A DNA stretch of 64,000 bases from Lewinellaceae bacterium (GTDB lineage Bacteria; Bacteroidota; Bacteroidia; Chitinophagales; Saprospiraceae), in NCBI GenBank assembly GCA_020636075.1, contig JACJYO010000006.1, forward strand, positions 496,001 to 560,000, given 5' to 3'. Under the pieces are notes generated by a model. The model did no database searches. It was not told where the DNA came from and worked only from the letters and a program-made list of their open reading frames with translations. A program made the position numbers and the translations under genes. Shown piece by piece: positions 17,467 to 25,906 of this stretch; within the stretch, counting starts at the first letter, position 1, and the number at the start of each line of letters is the position of its first letter.

Positions 17467-19398
17467 ATGGCTTCTAAAAATAAACTCAATTCCAACACAC
17501 CGGACGGTCCGGTAACGGAAAAATGGGAAAACTACAAAGGGCACGTTCCGCTCGTGGCGCCGAATAACAAGCGCCGGATCGATGTGATTATCATTGGTTC
17601 AGGTCTTGCAGGTGCCTCGGCAGCAGCTTCCCTGGGTGAGTTGGGCTACAATGTGAAAGTGTTTACATTTCACGACAGCCCGCGCCGGGCGCACTCCATT
17701 GCTGCGCAGGGCGGGATCAATGCCGCTAAAAACTACAGCAACGACGGTGACTCGGTGTACCGTCTTTTTTATGATACGATCAAAGGTGGCGACTACCGTG
17801 CCCGTGAAGCCAACGTACACCGCCTGGCGGAGGTTTCCACGGAGATTATCGACCAGTGTGTTGCACAAGGAGTACCGTTTGCCCGGGAGTACGGAGGCTT
17901 GTTGGAGAACCGCTCTTTTGGCGGTGTTCAGGTGTCGCGTACTTTTTATGCCCGCGGCCAAACCGGCCAGCAGCTGCTTATCGGTGCCTACCAGGCCCTC
18001 AGCCGCCAGATCGCTCTGGGCTCCGTCAAAATGTACAACCGCCACGAAATGCTCGATGTGGTGGTTATCGATGGCCAGTGTCGTGGCGTTATCGTGCGCA
18101 ACTTGCTGACCGGCCAACTGGAGCGCCACGGCGCACATGCCGTCGTACTTTGCACCGGCGGCTATGGCAACGTTTTTTACCTGAGCACCAATGCCATGCT
18201 GTGCAACACGACCGCTGCCTGGCGTGCGCACCGGCGCGGCGCCTATTTCGGCAACCCTTGCTACACACAGATTCACCCAACATGTATCCCGGTTTCTGGC
18301 GACTACCAGTCAAAACTGACCCTCATGTCGGAGTCGCTGCGTAACGACGGACGTTGCTGGGTACCCTTGCACAGCGACGATGTCAAGAAACACCCCAATG
18401 ATATTCCTGAAAATGCACGCGATTATTACCTCGAACGCCGCTACCCGGCTTTCGGCAACCTGGTGCCCCGCGACATTGCCAGTCGTGCCGCAAAAACGGA
18501 ATGCGACAACGGCAAGGGCGTAGGCCCCACCGGTTTGGCGGTCTATCTCGATTTCGCAGATGCCATCAAACGCCTGGGCAAAAGCACCGTCGAAGCCCGC
18601 TACGGCAACCTGTTCGAGATGTATGAAAAAATTACAGGCGACAACCCCTATGAAGTGCCCATGCGGATTTACCCGGCCGTGCACTACACCATGGGCGGCC
18701 TTTGGGTCGACTATGAACTGATGACAACCATTCCTGGCCTGTATGCTGCCGGCGAAGCCAATTTCAGCGATCACGGCGCCAACCGTCTCGGCGCCTCCGC
18801 CCTTATGCAGGGCCTGGCCGATGGCTATTTTGTGTTGCCGTACACGATTGGCGCTTATTTGAGCAAGGAAATCCGTACAGGTCCGATCTCAACCAACACA
18901 CCGGAGTTTGACAAAGTGGAAAAAGACGTGCTCGACCGTATTCATCAACTTACTGCAGTTCAGGGCAGCCAAAGCGTGGAATCATTTCACCGGCGCCTGG
19001 GCAAGATCATGTGGGATAAATGCGGGATGGCTCGCAATGCCGAGGGTTTGAAAGAAGCGATCACGGAGATCCGGGAACTGCGCCATGAATTTTGGAAAGA
19101 CGTGTTTGTGCCCGGCCGTCGCGACGAGTTTAATCCCGAATTGGAAAAAGCATGGCGTGTAGCCGACTTCCTGGAACTTGGTGAGCTGATGTGCGAAGAT
19201 GCGCTGCATCGCAACGAAAGCTGCGGCGGTCACTTCCGCGAAGAGTACCAGACACCGGAAGGAGAAGCCCTGCGCGACGACAAAAAATTCATGTATGTGG
19301 CTGCCTGGGAGTGGCGCGGTGCCGATGCCAAGCCGGAATTGCACAAGGAATCTTTGGATTATGAGGAAATAAAGGTGACACAGCGGAGCTATAAATAA
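17467..19398 (+). CDS. sdhA: Succinate dehydrogenase/fumarate reductase flavoprotein subunit
   Basis: The protein has 643 residues, typical of the Bacteroidota B-type flavoprotein. The FAD-binding Rossmann motif IIIGSGLAGASAAASLGELG begins near residue 40. HSIAAQGGINAA contains the histidine (about His76) expected to carry covalent FAD. Substrate and catalytic segments include GQTGQQLL, HPTCIP, and an arginine-rich capping region (LVPRDIASRA). HYTMGGLWVDYE and GEANFSDHGANRLGASALMQGLADG complete the FAD fold. It oxidises succinate to fumarate in the TCA cycle, or the reverse with menaquinol under anoxia. Position and order C-A-B are those of the Bacteroidota operon. Confidence 0.98.
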   Translation: MASKNKLNSNTPDGPVTEKWENYKGHVPLVAPNNKRRIDVIIIGSGLAGASAAASLGELGYNVKVFTFHDSPRRAHSIAAQGGINAAKNYSNDGDSVYRLFYDTIKGGDYRAREANVHRLAEVSTEIIDQCVAQGVPFAREYGGLLENRSFGGVQVSRTFYARGQTGQQLLIGAYQALSRQIALGSVKMYNRHEMLDVVVIDGQCRGVIVRNLLTGQLERHGAHAVVLCTGGYGNVFYLSTNAMLCNTTAAWRAHRRGAYFGNPCYTQIHPTCIPVSGDYQSKLTLMSESLRNDGRCWVPLHSDDVKKHPNDIPENARDYYLERRYPAFGNLVPRDIASRAAKTECDNGKGVGPTGLAVYLDFADAIKRLGKSTVEARYGNLFEMYEKITGDNPYEVPMRIYPAVHYTMGGLWVDYELMTTIPGLYAAGEANFSDHGANRLGASALMQGLADGYFVLPYTIGAYLSKEIRTGPISTNTPEFDKVEKDVLDRIHQLTAVQGSQSVESFHRRLGKIMWDKCGMARNAEGLKEAITEIRELRHEFWKDVFVPGRRDEFNPELEKAWRVADFLELGELMCEDALHRNESCGGHFREEYQTPEGEALRDDKKFMYVAAWEWRGADAKPELHKESLDYEEIKVTQRSYK

Positions 19399-19433
19399 TC
19401 ACTCATTCATTCAATTCTCAATCACGAAATAAT

Positions 19434-20183
19434 ATGAAATTGACGCTCAAAATCTGGCGCCAGGGCGGCAAATACAATGGTGAATTTGTCACCTACAAAC
19501 TCGACAATGTGAACGAACACATGTCGTTCCTGGAAATGCTTGATGTGCTCAACGAACAGCTGATTGAAAAACGCGAAGAACCCGTTGCCTTCGAACACGA
19601 TTGCCGTGAAGGTATTTGTGGCTCCTGTTCCATGGTGATCGATGGCCGAGCGCACGGGCCCATGCAAGGCACCACAACCTGCCAGGTGCATATGCGCCAT
19701 TACAAGGAGGGCGATACCATCGTGATCGAACCATTCCGTGCCAAGGCTTTCCCGGTTATTCGTGACCTGGTTGTCGACCGTTCAGCGTTTGACCGTATCA
19801 TTCAGTCGGGCGGCTACATCAGTGTGAACACCGGCCAGGCGCAGGATGCCAATGCTATTCCCATTGAAAAAGATCAGGCTTCCCGGGCCTTCGATGCGGC
19901 TGCTTGCATTGGCTGTGGCGCTTGCGTTGCGGCCTGTCCGAATGCTTCAGCCATGCTGTTTACCTCGGCAAAGGTGAGCCACCTGGCGCTCCTGCCGCAA
20001 GGCGAAGTAGAGCGTAAACGCCGCGTGCTGGCCATGGTAGCCCAGATGGATGCCGAAGGGTTTGGCAAGTGCTCCAACGTGACTGCTTGTGAAGCTGAGT
20101 GCCCGAAAGAAATTTCCGTGAGCAATATCGCCCGGTTGAACCGGGAGTATTTGGCGGCTACCTTGGCCGGAGAGCTGACTTAG
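19434..20183 (+). CDS. sdhB: Succinate dehydrogenase/fumarate reductase iron-sulfur subunit
   Basis: This 249-residue subunit carries all three clusters. The [2Fe-2S] ferredoxin-like motif CREGICGSC starts near Cys57 with its last Cys in GTTTC. The second domain has CIGCGACVAACP (first Cys about 158) and, further on, CSNVTACEAECP, which together provide the [4Fe-4S] and [3Fe-4S] ligands. It relays electrons from SdhA flavin to the haems of SdhC. It starts 35 bp after sdhA and ends the operon; a long AT-rich inverted repeat (20191-20319) begins 7 bp after the stop. Confidence 0.98.
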   Translation: MKLTLKIWRQGGKYNGEFVTYKLDNVNEHMSFLEMLDVLNEQLIEKREEPVAFEHDCREGICGSCSMVIDGRAHGPMQGTTTCQVHMRHYKEGDTIVIEPFRAKAFPVIRDLVVDRSAFDRIIQSGGYISVNTGQAQDANAIPIEKDQASRAFDAAACIGCGACVAACPNASAMLFTSAKVSHLALLPQGEVERKRRVLAMVAQMDAEGFGKCSNVTACEAECPKEISVSNIARLNREYLAATLAGELT

Positions 20184-20190
20184 TTCCGGT

Positions 20191-20319
20191 GGTGAACTAC
20201 TTTTCCAATTTCAAATTTCCAATTGGACATTTCAAATTAAAGAAACTGTCCAATTCAGGATCATCCTTTTTAATTTATAATTGGAAAAGAAAAATTTGAA
20301 GTTTGAAAAGTAGTTCACC
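20191..20319. repeat. Long inverted repeat with heptad-periodic AT-rich interior, after sdhB
   Basis: Perfect 15-bp arms GGTGAACTACTTTTC (20191-20205) and GAAAAGTAGTTCACC (20305-20319) enclose about 100 bp. Inside the left arm the sequence steps in 7-bp units (CCAATTT, CAAATTT, CCAATTG, GACATTT, CAAATTA). A closely related left arm occurs at 36777. It lies between sdhB and the metalloprotease gene, where a terminator would be expected, but no T-run follows the stem. Confidence 0.7.
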
Positions 20320-20398
20320 TTCCCGAGTTGTGGACCCTGGTCACTGCCTCTACCCTCACAGTTCCCCGATTAAAATTTACATTTGACCTCAAAAAACC

Positions 20399-22861
20399 AT
20401 GCGCCTCCTTTCCCTTTTGCTGTTGTGCAGCCTCTTTGCCTGTGCTCCCACAAAAACAACGCAGCAAGCACCCAAGTCCGAAGACATCGAATCCAAAACC
20501 AGCCGGATGCAAAAGTTTCCCGGTTATTTCACCTTCTACTGGGACGAAAAAGCCGGCAAAATCTGGCTGGAGATCGATAAGCTCGATACCGAATTTTTAT
20601 ACGTTGAGTCCCTGGCCGCCGGTATTGGCTCTAACGACATTGGCCTGGATCGCGGCCAACTGGGCCCGGGCCGGGTAGTGAAATTTACACGCAGCGGCAC
20701 AAAAATCCTGCTGGTGCAATTGAACTACAGCTATCGGGCAGTGAGTGACAATGCCGATGAACGCCAGTCCGTCGAGCAGGCCTTTGCCCAATCGGTGCTC
20801 TGGGGATTTAAAGTAGAATCCGAATCAAACGGGAAGGTGTTGGTGGATGCTTCCGCTTTTTTGCTGCACGATGCGCACAACGTGGCCGGCCGGTTGAAAC
20901 AGCAAAAGCAAGGCACCTATAAACTGGACGAAAGCCGCTCGGCCTTTTACCTGCCGCTCACCAGGAATTTTCCGAAAAACACCGAGTTTGAAAGCACCCT
21001 CACCTTTACCGGTGAAGCCTCCGGCGCCTGGATACGTTCAGTAACGCCTACGCCCGACGCGGTGACCATTCGTCAGCATTATTCCTTTGTCGAACTGCCA
21101 TCGCTTGACTACAAGCCGCGGGCTTTCGATCCGCGTTCAGGCTTAATTCCCTTGCAATATTACGATTATGCCACGCCGGTGGATCAACCCTTGGTTAAGC
21201 GCCTGATCTACCGCCACCGGTTGCAGAAAAAAGACCCGTCGGCGGCAATCAGCGAAGCGGTGGAGCCAATTGTGTACTATGTGGATCGGGGTGCCCCGGA
21301 GCCCATCAAATCCGCGCTTATCGAAGGTGCCGGCTGGTGGAATCAGGCTTTCGAAGCGGCAGGCTATCGCAATGCGTTTCAGGTGCGTGAACTGCCGGAA
21401 GGCGCCGATCCGATGGATGTGCGCTACAACGTGATTCAATGGGTACACCGCTCGACGCGTGGCTGGTCGTATGGCGGCTGGGTAGCCGACCCGCGTACCG
21501 GCGAAATCATCAAAGGCAAAGTGACGTTGGGCTCGCTACGGGTTCGGCAGGATTTTCTGATTGCGCAGGGCTTGCTGGCCGCTTACGAAAAAGACGGCAT
21601 TACACCCGACCCGCATCTGATGGAAATGGCCCTGGCGCGGCTCCGGCAGCTGTCGGCGCACGAAGTGGGGCATACGCTTGGGTTTACGCACAATTTTGCT
21701 GCCAGCGTCAACGACCGTGCCTCGGTTATGGATTATCCGCATCCGAAAATTGAAATTCGAGACGACGGCAGCCTCGATTTTTCAACTGCTTACGACAACA
21801 AAATTGGCGCCTGGGACAAACGTATGGTCCTCTATGGTTACCAGGATTTTCCGTCCGGTACCGATGAGTCGAAGGCGTTGGATGCAATTCTGGCTGAAAA
21901 CCAGCGCATGGGGCTTCATTTTCTCTCCGATCAAGACGCGCGCCCCGAAAGTAGCGCCTCGCCATTGGCCCATCTCTGGGACAATGGCACGTCGCCCACA
22001 GCTGAATTGCGTCGCCTGATCGAACTGCGCAAACGCGCCCTGGAGCGCTTTTCTCTGGCCAATATTCCAAACGGAATCCCGGTTGCAGAGCTCGAACGTG
22101 TGCTGGCGCCACTATACCTGGCACACCGTTACCAGGCAGAGGCTGCCGCCAAACTAGTTGGCGGGGTAGCGTACCGGTACGCGGTTAAAGGATTTGAAAC
22201 AGAAAAAGACAACAGTTGGGTCGTACGCCCGGTACCGGATTCCATGCAGCAAGATGCGCTGCTGGCCTTGCTGGAAACACTGGATACGCGGTTTCTGGAA
22301 ATTCCGGCACACATCCGGCGCCTGCTGCCGCCCCAGCCATACGGATACGGCCGTGACCGAGAAACGTTCGACAGCCAAACGGGATTGACATTCGATCCCT
22401 TTGCTGCCGCCGAAAGCAGCGTGGAGCACACGCTTCGGCTGATCCTGAATCCGGAACGGCTGGCTCGTTTGGTGGAATTGCAGGCAACTGAACCCGGGCG
22501 CATTATGTCGGTGCCTTACACCGTTGGACAAACACTCACCCAGGTGTTGGGCAACCGCAGGGAAACCACCTATCAGCATGAACTGGCTCGTATGGTCGAA
22601 AAGCGGACGGTACAGCGCATGATCGGCTTGGCCGCCGATCCTGGGATCAATCAGCAGGTGTCGGCGCTGATCCTTTCCGACCTGACTGCTTTGGAAACGA
22701 TGTTTGCCCGTAGTGCCGCAGCTGGAACGGCTAGTGATGCGGATCGCGCGCACTGGCAGTACCTGATCCGGCAACTTGCACTTTTCCGCGAAAACCCGAA
22801 GGAATTTATCCCGGTGCCGCCACCTTCGATTCCCGATGGCGCACCGATCGGCTGCTGGTAA
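20399..22861 (+). CDS. Zinc-dependent metalloprotease, DUF5117/DUF4953 type, lipoprotein
   Basis: The 820-residue protein begins with a lipoprotein signal (MRLLSLLLLCSLFAC, Cys15). The N-terminal half (GYFTFYWDEKAGKIWLEIDKLDTEFLYVESLAAGIGSNDIGLDRGQLG) matches DUF5117. The catalytic motif HEVGHTLGFTHNF places zinc ligands at His421, His425 and His431 with Glu422 as base, the HExxHxxGxxH pattern of metzincin-like peptidases. RSTRGWSYGGWVADPRTGEIIKG and ASVMDYPHP (the Met-turn) are family features. The C-terminal third corresponds to DUF4953. Members are exported proteins of unknown substrate, common in Bacteroidota. The stop codon TAA supplies the first base of a 21-bp palindrome. Confidence 0.92.
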   Translation: MRLLSLLLLCSLFACAPTKTTQQAPKSEDIESKTSRMQKFPGYFTFYWDEKAGKIWLEIDKLDTEFLYVESLAAGIGSNDIGLDRGQLGPGRVVKFTRSGTKILLVQLNYSYRAVSDNADERQSVEQAFAQSVLWGFKVESESNGKVLVDASAFLLHDAHNVAGRLKQQKQGTYKLDESRSAFYLPLTRNFPKNTEFESTLTFTGEASGAWIRSVTPTPDAVTIRQHYSFVELPSLDYKPRAFDPRSGLIPLQYYDYATPVDQPLVKRLIYRHRLQKKDPSAAISEAVEPIVYYVDRGAPEPIKSALIEGAGWWNQAFEAAGYRNAFQVRELPEGADPMDVRYNVIQWVHRSTRGWSYGGWVADPRTGEIIKGKVTLGSLRVRQDFLIAQGLLAAYEKDGITPDPHLMEMALARLRQLSAHEVGHTLGFTHNFAASVNDRASVMDYPHPKIEIRDDGSLDFSTAYDNKIGAWDKRMVLYGYQDFPSGTDESKALDAILAENQRMGLHFLSDQDARPESSASPLAHLWDNGTSPTAELRRLIELRKRALERFSLANIPNGIPVAELERVLAPLYLAHRYQAEAAAKLVGGVAYRYAVKGFETEKDNSWVVRPVPDSMQQDALLALLETLDTRFLEIPAHIRRLLPPQPYGYGRDRETFDSQTGLTFDPFAAAESSVEHTLRLILNPERLARLVELQATEPGRIMSVPYTVGQTLTQVLGNRRETTYQHELARMVEKRTVQRMIGLAADPGINQQVSALILSDLTALETMFARSAAAGTASDADRAHWQYLIRQLALFRENPKEFIPVPPPSIPDGAPIGCW

Positions 22862-22881
22862 CGCCGTCTGTTAGACGGCGT
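22861..22881. repeat. 21-bp palindrome, copy 1
   Basis: ACGCCGTCT, GTT, AGACGGCGT. Its first A is the last base of the metalloprotease stop codon TAA. Confidence 0.85.
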
Positions 22882-23132
22882 AAAATCGGAAACGACGTTT
22901 ATCCGAAGTGCCGGGACAAGATACTGGAGTAGCAGGTTTCGCACATTGGTAGTACCATTTCAGCTCTTGGCCACGCCGTCTGCCAAACGGCGTGACATTA
23001 GTTTCTGACACCAAATCCAATTAAAACACGTCCAACCCGGCAAGGGCAATTTCAGGCGCTTTCCAAGTTTTTTTGCCTTGGTAGAAATTTTTTATCCAGG
23101 CAAAGCTGGCGGCATTCTGAAAAACCTGTAAT
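22882..23132. other. Spacer between metalloprotease and TetR genes
   Basis: No coding frame is supported. Apart from palindrome copy 2 nothing else was recognised. The gap as a whole (22862-23238) also contains the TetR operator and palindrome copies 3 and 4, listed separately. Confidence 0.5.
22973..22993. repeat. 21-bp palindrome, copy 2 (diverged)
   Basis: ACGCCGTCT, GCC, AAACGGCGT: one base differs from the other copies in the right arm, so only 7 bp of each arm still pair perfectly. Confidence 0.75.
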
Positions 23133-23164
23133 TTTACCGACCGTTCGGTAGGTAAATATTTTTG
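23133..23164 (+). promoter_or_regulatory. TetR-type operator overlapping a promoter
   Basis: A 24-bp imperfect palindrome at 23133-23156 has TTTACC at one end, GGTAAA at the other, and the inner pair ACCG/CGGT; 10 of 12 base pairs match. It contains ACCGA-CCGT-TCGGT, a typical TetR-family half-site layout. TATTTTTG at 23157-23164, a perfect TAnnTTTG element, follows directly, so a bound dimer would block the polymerase. The TetR gene starts 75 bp downstream. Confidence 0.7.
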
Positions 23165-23184
23165 CTTGCCATTTTTTTAAATCT

Positions 23185-23205
23185 ACGCCGTCTAGCAGAC
23201 GGCGT
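23185..23205. repeat. 21-bp palindrome, copy 3
   Basis: ACGCCGTCT, AGC, AGACGGCGT, perfect 9-bp arms, inside the predicted 5' leader of the TetR gene. Confidence 0.85.
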
Positions 23206-23211
23206 TACTTC

Positions 23212-23232
23212 AAGCCGTCTCACAGACGGCGT
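23212..23232. repeat. 21-bp palindrome, copy 4
   Basis: AAGCCGTCT, CAC, AGACGGCGT: 7 bp of arm still pair. It lies 6 bp after copy 3 and 6 bp before the TetR ATG, where a ribosome would load. Confidence 0.85.
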
Positions 23233-23238
23233 TACATT

Positions 23239-23829
23239 ATGCCGGTACAAAAAATTGAAAAAGAGGATTTTTTAATGCGCTGTTGGGAGGAGTTTCACCT
23301 CAACGGTTACTACAACACCAGCATGCAGAAACTGGCTGCGGCAACCGGTTTGCAAAAGGCAGGCCTTTACCACCATTACCCGACCAAGGAAGATCTGATG
23401 CGCCGGGTGATGGAGTTTGCCCTGGATCAGTTCCGGAGTTATGTGTTGGCTGTGTCCACGGAACTTGATCTTCCGCCGGAGCAGCGTTTGGAAAAGCTAC
23501 TGCGCCGGCATAAGAAACTGGCTATCCTCCATCGACGCGGATGCTTTTTTGCCAACATTGCTTTGGAGACTGGCCGTGAAGGGCTGTTTAATGAGGTGCT
23601 CAAAACCGGCATGATGGACTGGGCCGATGCGGTGAGCAAAATTTTGTCGGAATATATGCCGGCAGGTGCAGCCCAAAGCGAGGCGCTTCGCCTGATCATG
23701 GAGTACGAAGGCGCCGTATTGTTTTACAAACTTACCGCTGAGGAGGAACACCTGGAAGCGTTTATTCACCGGGCAGTAACCAATTTGAAGCGGGCTTCAG
23801 AACATTCCATTTCCCTCAAACAAGTTTAA
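23239..23829 (+). CDS. TetR/AcrR family transcriptional regulator
   Basis: The protein has 196 residues. The N-terminal helix-turn-helix is clear: FLMRCWEEFHLNGYYNTSMQKLAAATGLQKAGLYHHYPTKEDLMRRVMEF is split here only by length, with recognition helix around GLQKAGLYHHYP (about residues 38-50). The C-terminal ligand domain carries a Cys-rich-free stretch RRGCFFANIALETGREGLFNEVLK seen in the YxaF/AcuR-like subgroup. A TetR-type palindrome overlapping the promoter (23133-23164) suggests autorepression. The alpha/beta hydrolase starts 18 bp after its stop, so the two are probably one operon and the hydrolase a likely co-regulated target. The effector is unknown. Confidence 0.92.
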   Translation: MPVQKIEKEDFLMRCWEEFHLNGYYNTSMQKLAAATGLQKAGLYHHYPTKEDLMRRVMEFALDQFRSYVLAVSTELDLPPEQRLEKLLRRHKKLAILHRRGCFFANIALETGREGLFNEVLKTGMMDWADAVSKILSEYMPAGAAQSEALRLIMEYEGAVLFYKLTAEEEHLEAFIHRAVTNLKRASEHSISLKQV

Positions 23830-23847
23830 AATTTAGAATATCCTGTC

Positions 23848-24702
23848 ATGTCTTCCTTTTCCCCCGCCCGAATCATGGGCTTTTTCTTGAATACACTAGC
23901 GGCCATTTCACCCCGATTGGCCGGCCAGTTGGGATTTTATCTATTTGGTCTTCCTGTTCGGAAGCGGAAAAAACCCCAGGAAATGCAATATTTGGCTACG
24001 GCCGATTTGCAATATGTGCGCATCAACGGCAAAAAAATAGCCGTGTACCATTGGGGTTTTATGGGACCGATCGTGCTGCTTGCACATGGTTGGGAGAGCC
24101 ATGCCGGGCGCTGGCGTAAAGTTGCCCCTTTGCTGGTGCAAGCCGGATTTCAGGTGGTGGCGGTGGATGCCCCGGCGCATGGGCGCTCTGAGGGCCGGCA
24201 TTTTACCATGCTCAAGTATGCCGATGTGCTGCGTGCCGTCTTTCAGCGTTTTGGCCCTGTTGACACTGTGATCGGGCATTCGGTGGGAGGCGCTGCATTG
24301 ATCTGGGCGATGGGTACGCTAAGCCCGGCGCTCCGTCCGCGGCAGGCAGTTATTCTGGCATCTTTCAGTACGTTGCATTATATCATGGAGAATGCGCGCA
24401 AACTGGTTGGCGCCAGCGATACGTTAATGCGGGCTATGGACGACTATATCGAGCGCGTCACCGGCCACCGGATTTCCTATTATTCTATTGCCCATATGGC
24501 TGAAAAACTGGGCGATGTGGAAGCGCTGCTCATTCATGACCGGCACGACCGGGTGACAGCATTTCGGGAAAGTGAATCCCTGGTGGCAGCCTGGCCGGGG
24601 GCGCGTTTTATGGTTACGGAAGGTTTTGGCCATGGTCTGACAGCGCCGCAAGTAGTCTCTACCGTGCTGGAATTTGTGCATGGAGAGGCAGTTGGTTCTT
24701 AG
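23848..24702 (+). CDS. Alpha/beta hydrolase
   Basis: This 284-residue protein shows the alpha/beta-hydrolase pattern: oxyanion-hole segment LLAHGWESHAGRW near residue 75, nucleophile elbow GHSVGGAAL with Ser145, an acid candidate in LLIHDRHDRVT and the catalytic histidine in EGFGHGLT near the C-terminus. A hydrophobic N-terminus (MGFFLNTLAAISPRLAGQLGFYLFGLP) may associate with the membrane but does not look like a cleaved signal. The order of motifs is complete, so it should be active, most likely as an esterase or lipase; the substrate cannot be read. It follows the TetR gene by 18 bp. Confidence 0.9.
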   Translation: MSSFSPARIMGFFLNTLAAISPRLAGQLGFYLFGLPVRKRKKPQEMQYLATADLQYVRINGKKIAVYHWGFMGPIVLLAHGWESHAGRWRKVAPLLVQAGFQVVAVDAPAHGRSEGRHFTMLKYADVLRAVFQRFGPVDTVIGHSVGGAALIWAMGTLSPALRPRQAVILASFSTLHYIMENARKLVGASDTLMRAMDDYIERVTGHRISYYSIAHMAEKLGDVEALLIHDRHDRVTAFRESESLVAAWPGARFMVTEGFGHGLTAPQVVSTVLEFVHGEAVGS

Positions 24703-24848
24703 ATGTTGGCTTTAGGTTGTTGAGCGGATAAAGAACACCACACAATTTTTTGATCCCGTTCCTGTTTTCTAGGAGCCTTTCCGGCATTCCCCTACCTTTG
24801 CCAACTGCAAAGCGCCAAAGACCAATAACCAGCAGTCAACCGCCAATC

Positions 24849-25787
24849 ATGTCAAAAATTCTTGAGAGTCAGGATATCCGCGCCCTGGGCAGCAACCTCG
24901 AACTGCTTGCCCGGCAGGTAGTGGAGGGTTTTATCGTGGGTTTGCACCGCAGTCCGTTTCACGGTTTTTCCGTAGAGTTTGCTGAACACCGCTTATACAA
25001 TACCGGGGAAAGTACCCGGAATATCGACTGGAAGGTGCTGGCCCGTACGGATAAGTTGTTTGTCAAACGTTTTGAAGAAGAGACAAACCTGCGCTGCCAA
25101 ATTGTGGTGGATGCTTCTTCCACCATGTACTACCCCTGGGATGCCAAAAACCCGGAGAAGTTCAAGTATAAAAACAAACTTTGCTTCGCGGCCCAGTCTG
25201 CCTCTGCATTGATGTATGCCCTCAAGCGGCAACGCGATGCCTTTGGATTGACCTTGTTTGACGATGATATCCGGATCAGCACCAATTGCAAATCTACAAC
25301 CCAGCACTACCAGCAATTGCTCAGTTTTTTAGTGGAAAAAATTGAAAACCCGGAGCTGAACCACCCGACCGACCTCGCCGGAAGCCTGCACAAAGTGGCT
25401 GATGCGATTCACCGGCGTTCCCTGGTAATCATTTTCACCGACGTAATGGAACGACCCGATGAGGCGGACCAATTGTTTGCAGCGCTCCAACACCTGAAAC
25501 ACAACAAGCACGAAGTCATCCTGTTTCATGTGACCGACAAGCATACGGAACTTGATTTTGAGTTTGAAAACCGGCCCTATATTTTTGTCGATATGGAATC
25601 CGGCGAAGAGCTGCGCCTGCAACCTAATCAGGTTAAGGAATATTACACCCAACAGGTGAACGCTTTTACCGAACAACTCAAACTGCGCTGCCTGCAATAC
25701 AAAATTGATTTTGTGGAAGCAGATATCAACAAAGGCTTTGCCCCGATCCTGCAAACCTGGATGGTGAAACGGGCTCGCATGGGGTAG
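24849..25787 (+). CDS. DUF58 domain protein (vWA-like)
   Basis: The ATG at 24849 gives 312 residues beginning MSKILESQDIRALGSNLELLARQVVEGF; the longer frame upstream starts at TTG and is unlike the family. DUF58 signature: GLHRSPFHGFSVEFAEHRLYNTGESTRNIDWKVLART, then a von Willebrand A-like segment with IVVDASSTMYYP (MIDAS-like D-x-S-x-S/T) and SLVIIFTDVMERPDEADQL. Members usually accompany a MoxR AAA+ ATPase and act in envelope or chaperone-like assembly; no MoxR gene is next to it here. TACCTTTG at 24793-24800 is a possible -7 box. Confidence 0.92.
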   Translation: MSKILESQDIRALGSNLELLARQVVEGFIVGLHRSPFHGFSVEFAEHRLYNTGESTRNIDWKVLARTDKLFVKRFEEETNLRCQIVVDASSTMYYPWDAKNPEKFKYKNKLCFAAQSASALMYALKRQRDAFGLTLFDDDIRISTNCKSTTQHYQQLLSFLVEKIENPELNHPTDLAGSLHKVADAIHRRSLVIIFTDVMERPDEADQLFAALQHLKHNKHEVILFHVTDKHTELDFEFENRPYIFVDMESGEELRLQPNQVKEYYTQQVNAFTEQLKLRCLQYKIDFVEADINKGFAPILQTWMVKRARMG

Positions 25788-25795
25788 ATTGTTTA

Positions 25796-25895
25796 GGTCG
25801 TTATTGGGTCATTAATTAGGTCATTCAATGAATGTTGAGGGAACTAAACTTTGCGGAACGTTGGAAAATGACCCCAAATGACCCAAATGAATAAT
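25796..25895. repeat. Inverted repeat of GGTCATT/AATGACC units
   Basis: GGGTCATT and AGGTCATT units at 25805-25839 face AATGACCCC and AATGACCC units at 25867-25889. The unit AATGACC also builds the tandem repeat upstream of recF (31088-31145). It fills the DUF58-PPK2 spacer. Confidence 0.6.
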
Positions 25896-25906
25896 AAATA
25901 AAAACC

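Noticed and set aside
20191..20319. Ordinary rho-independent terminator after sdhB
   Set aside because: Arms are about 100 bp apart and AT-rich, and no T-run follows the right arm; listed as a repeat instead.
24750..24848. Longer N-terminus for the DUF58 protein
   Set aside because: Starts at TTG, reads through a probable -7 box (24793-24800) and is unlike family N-termini.
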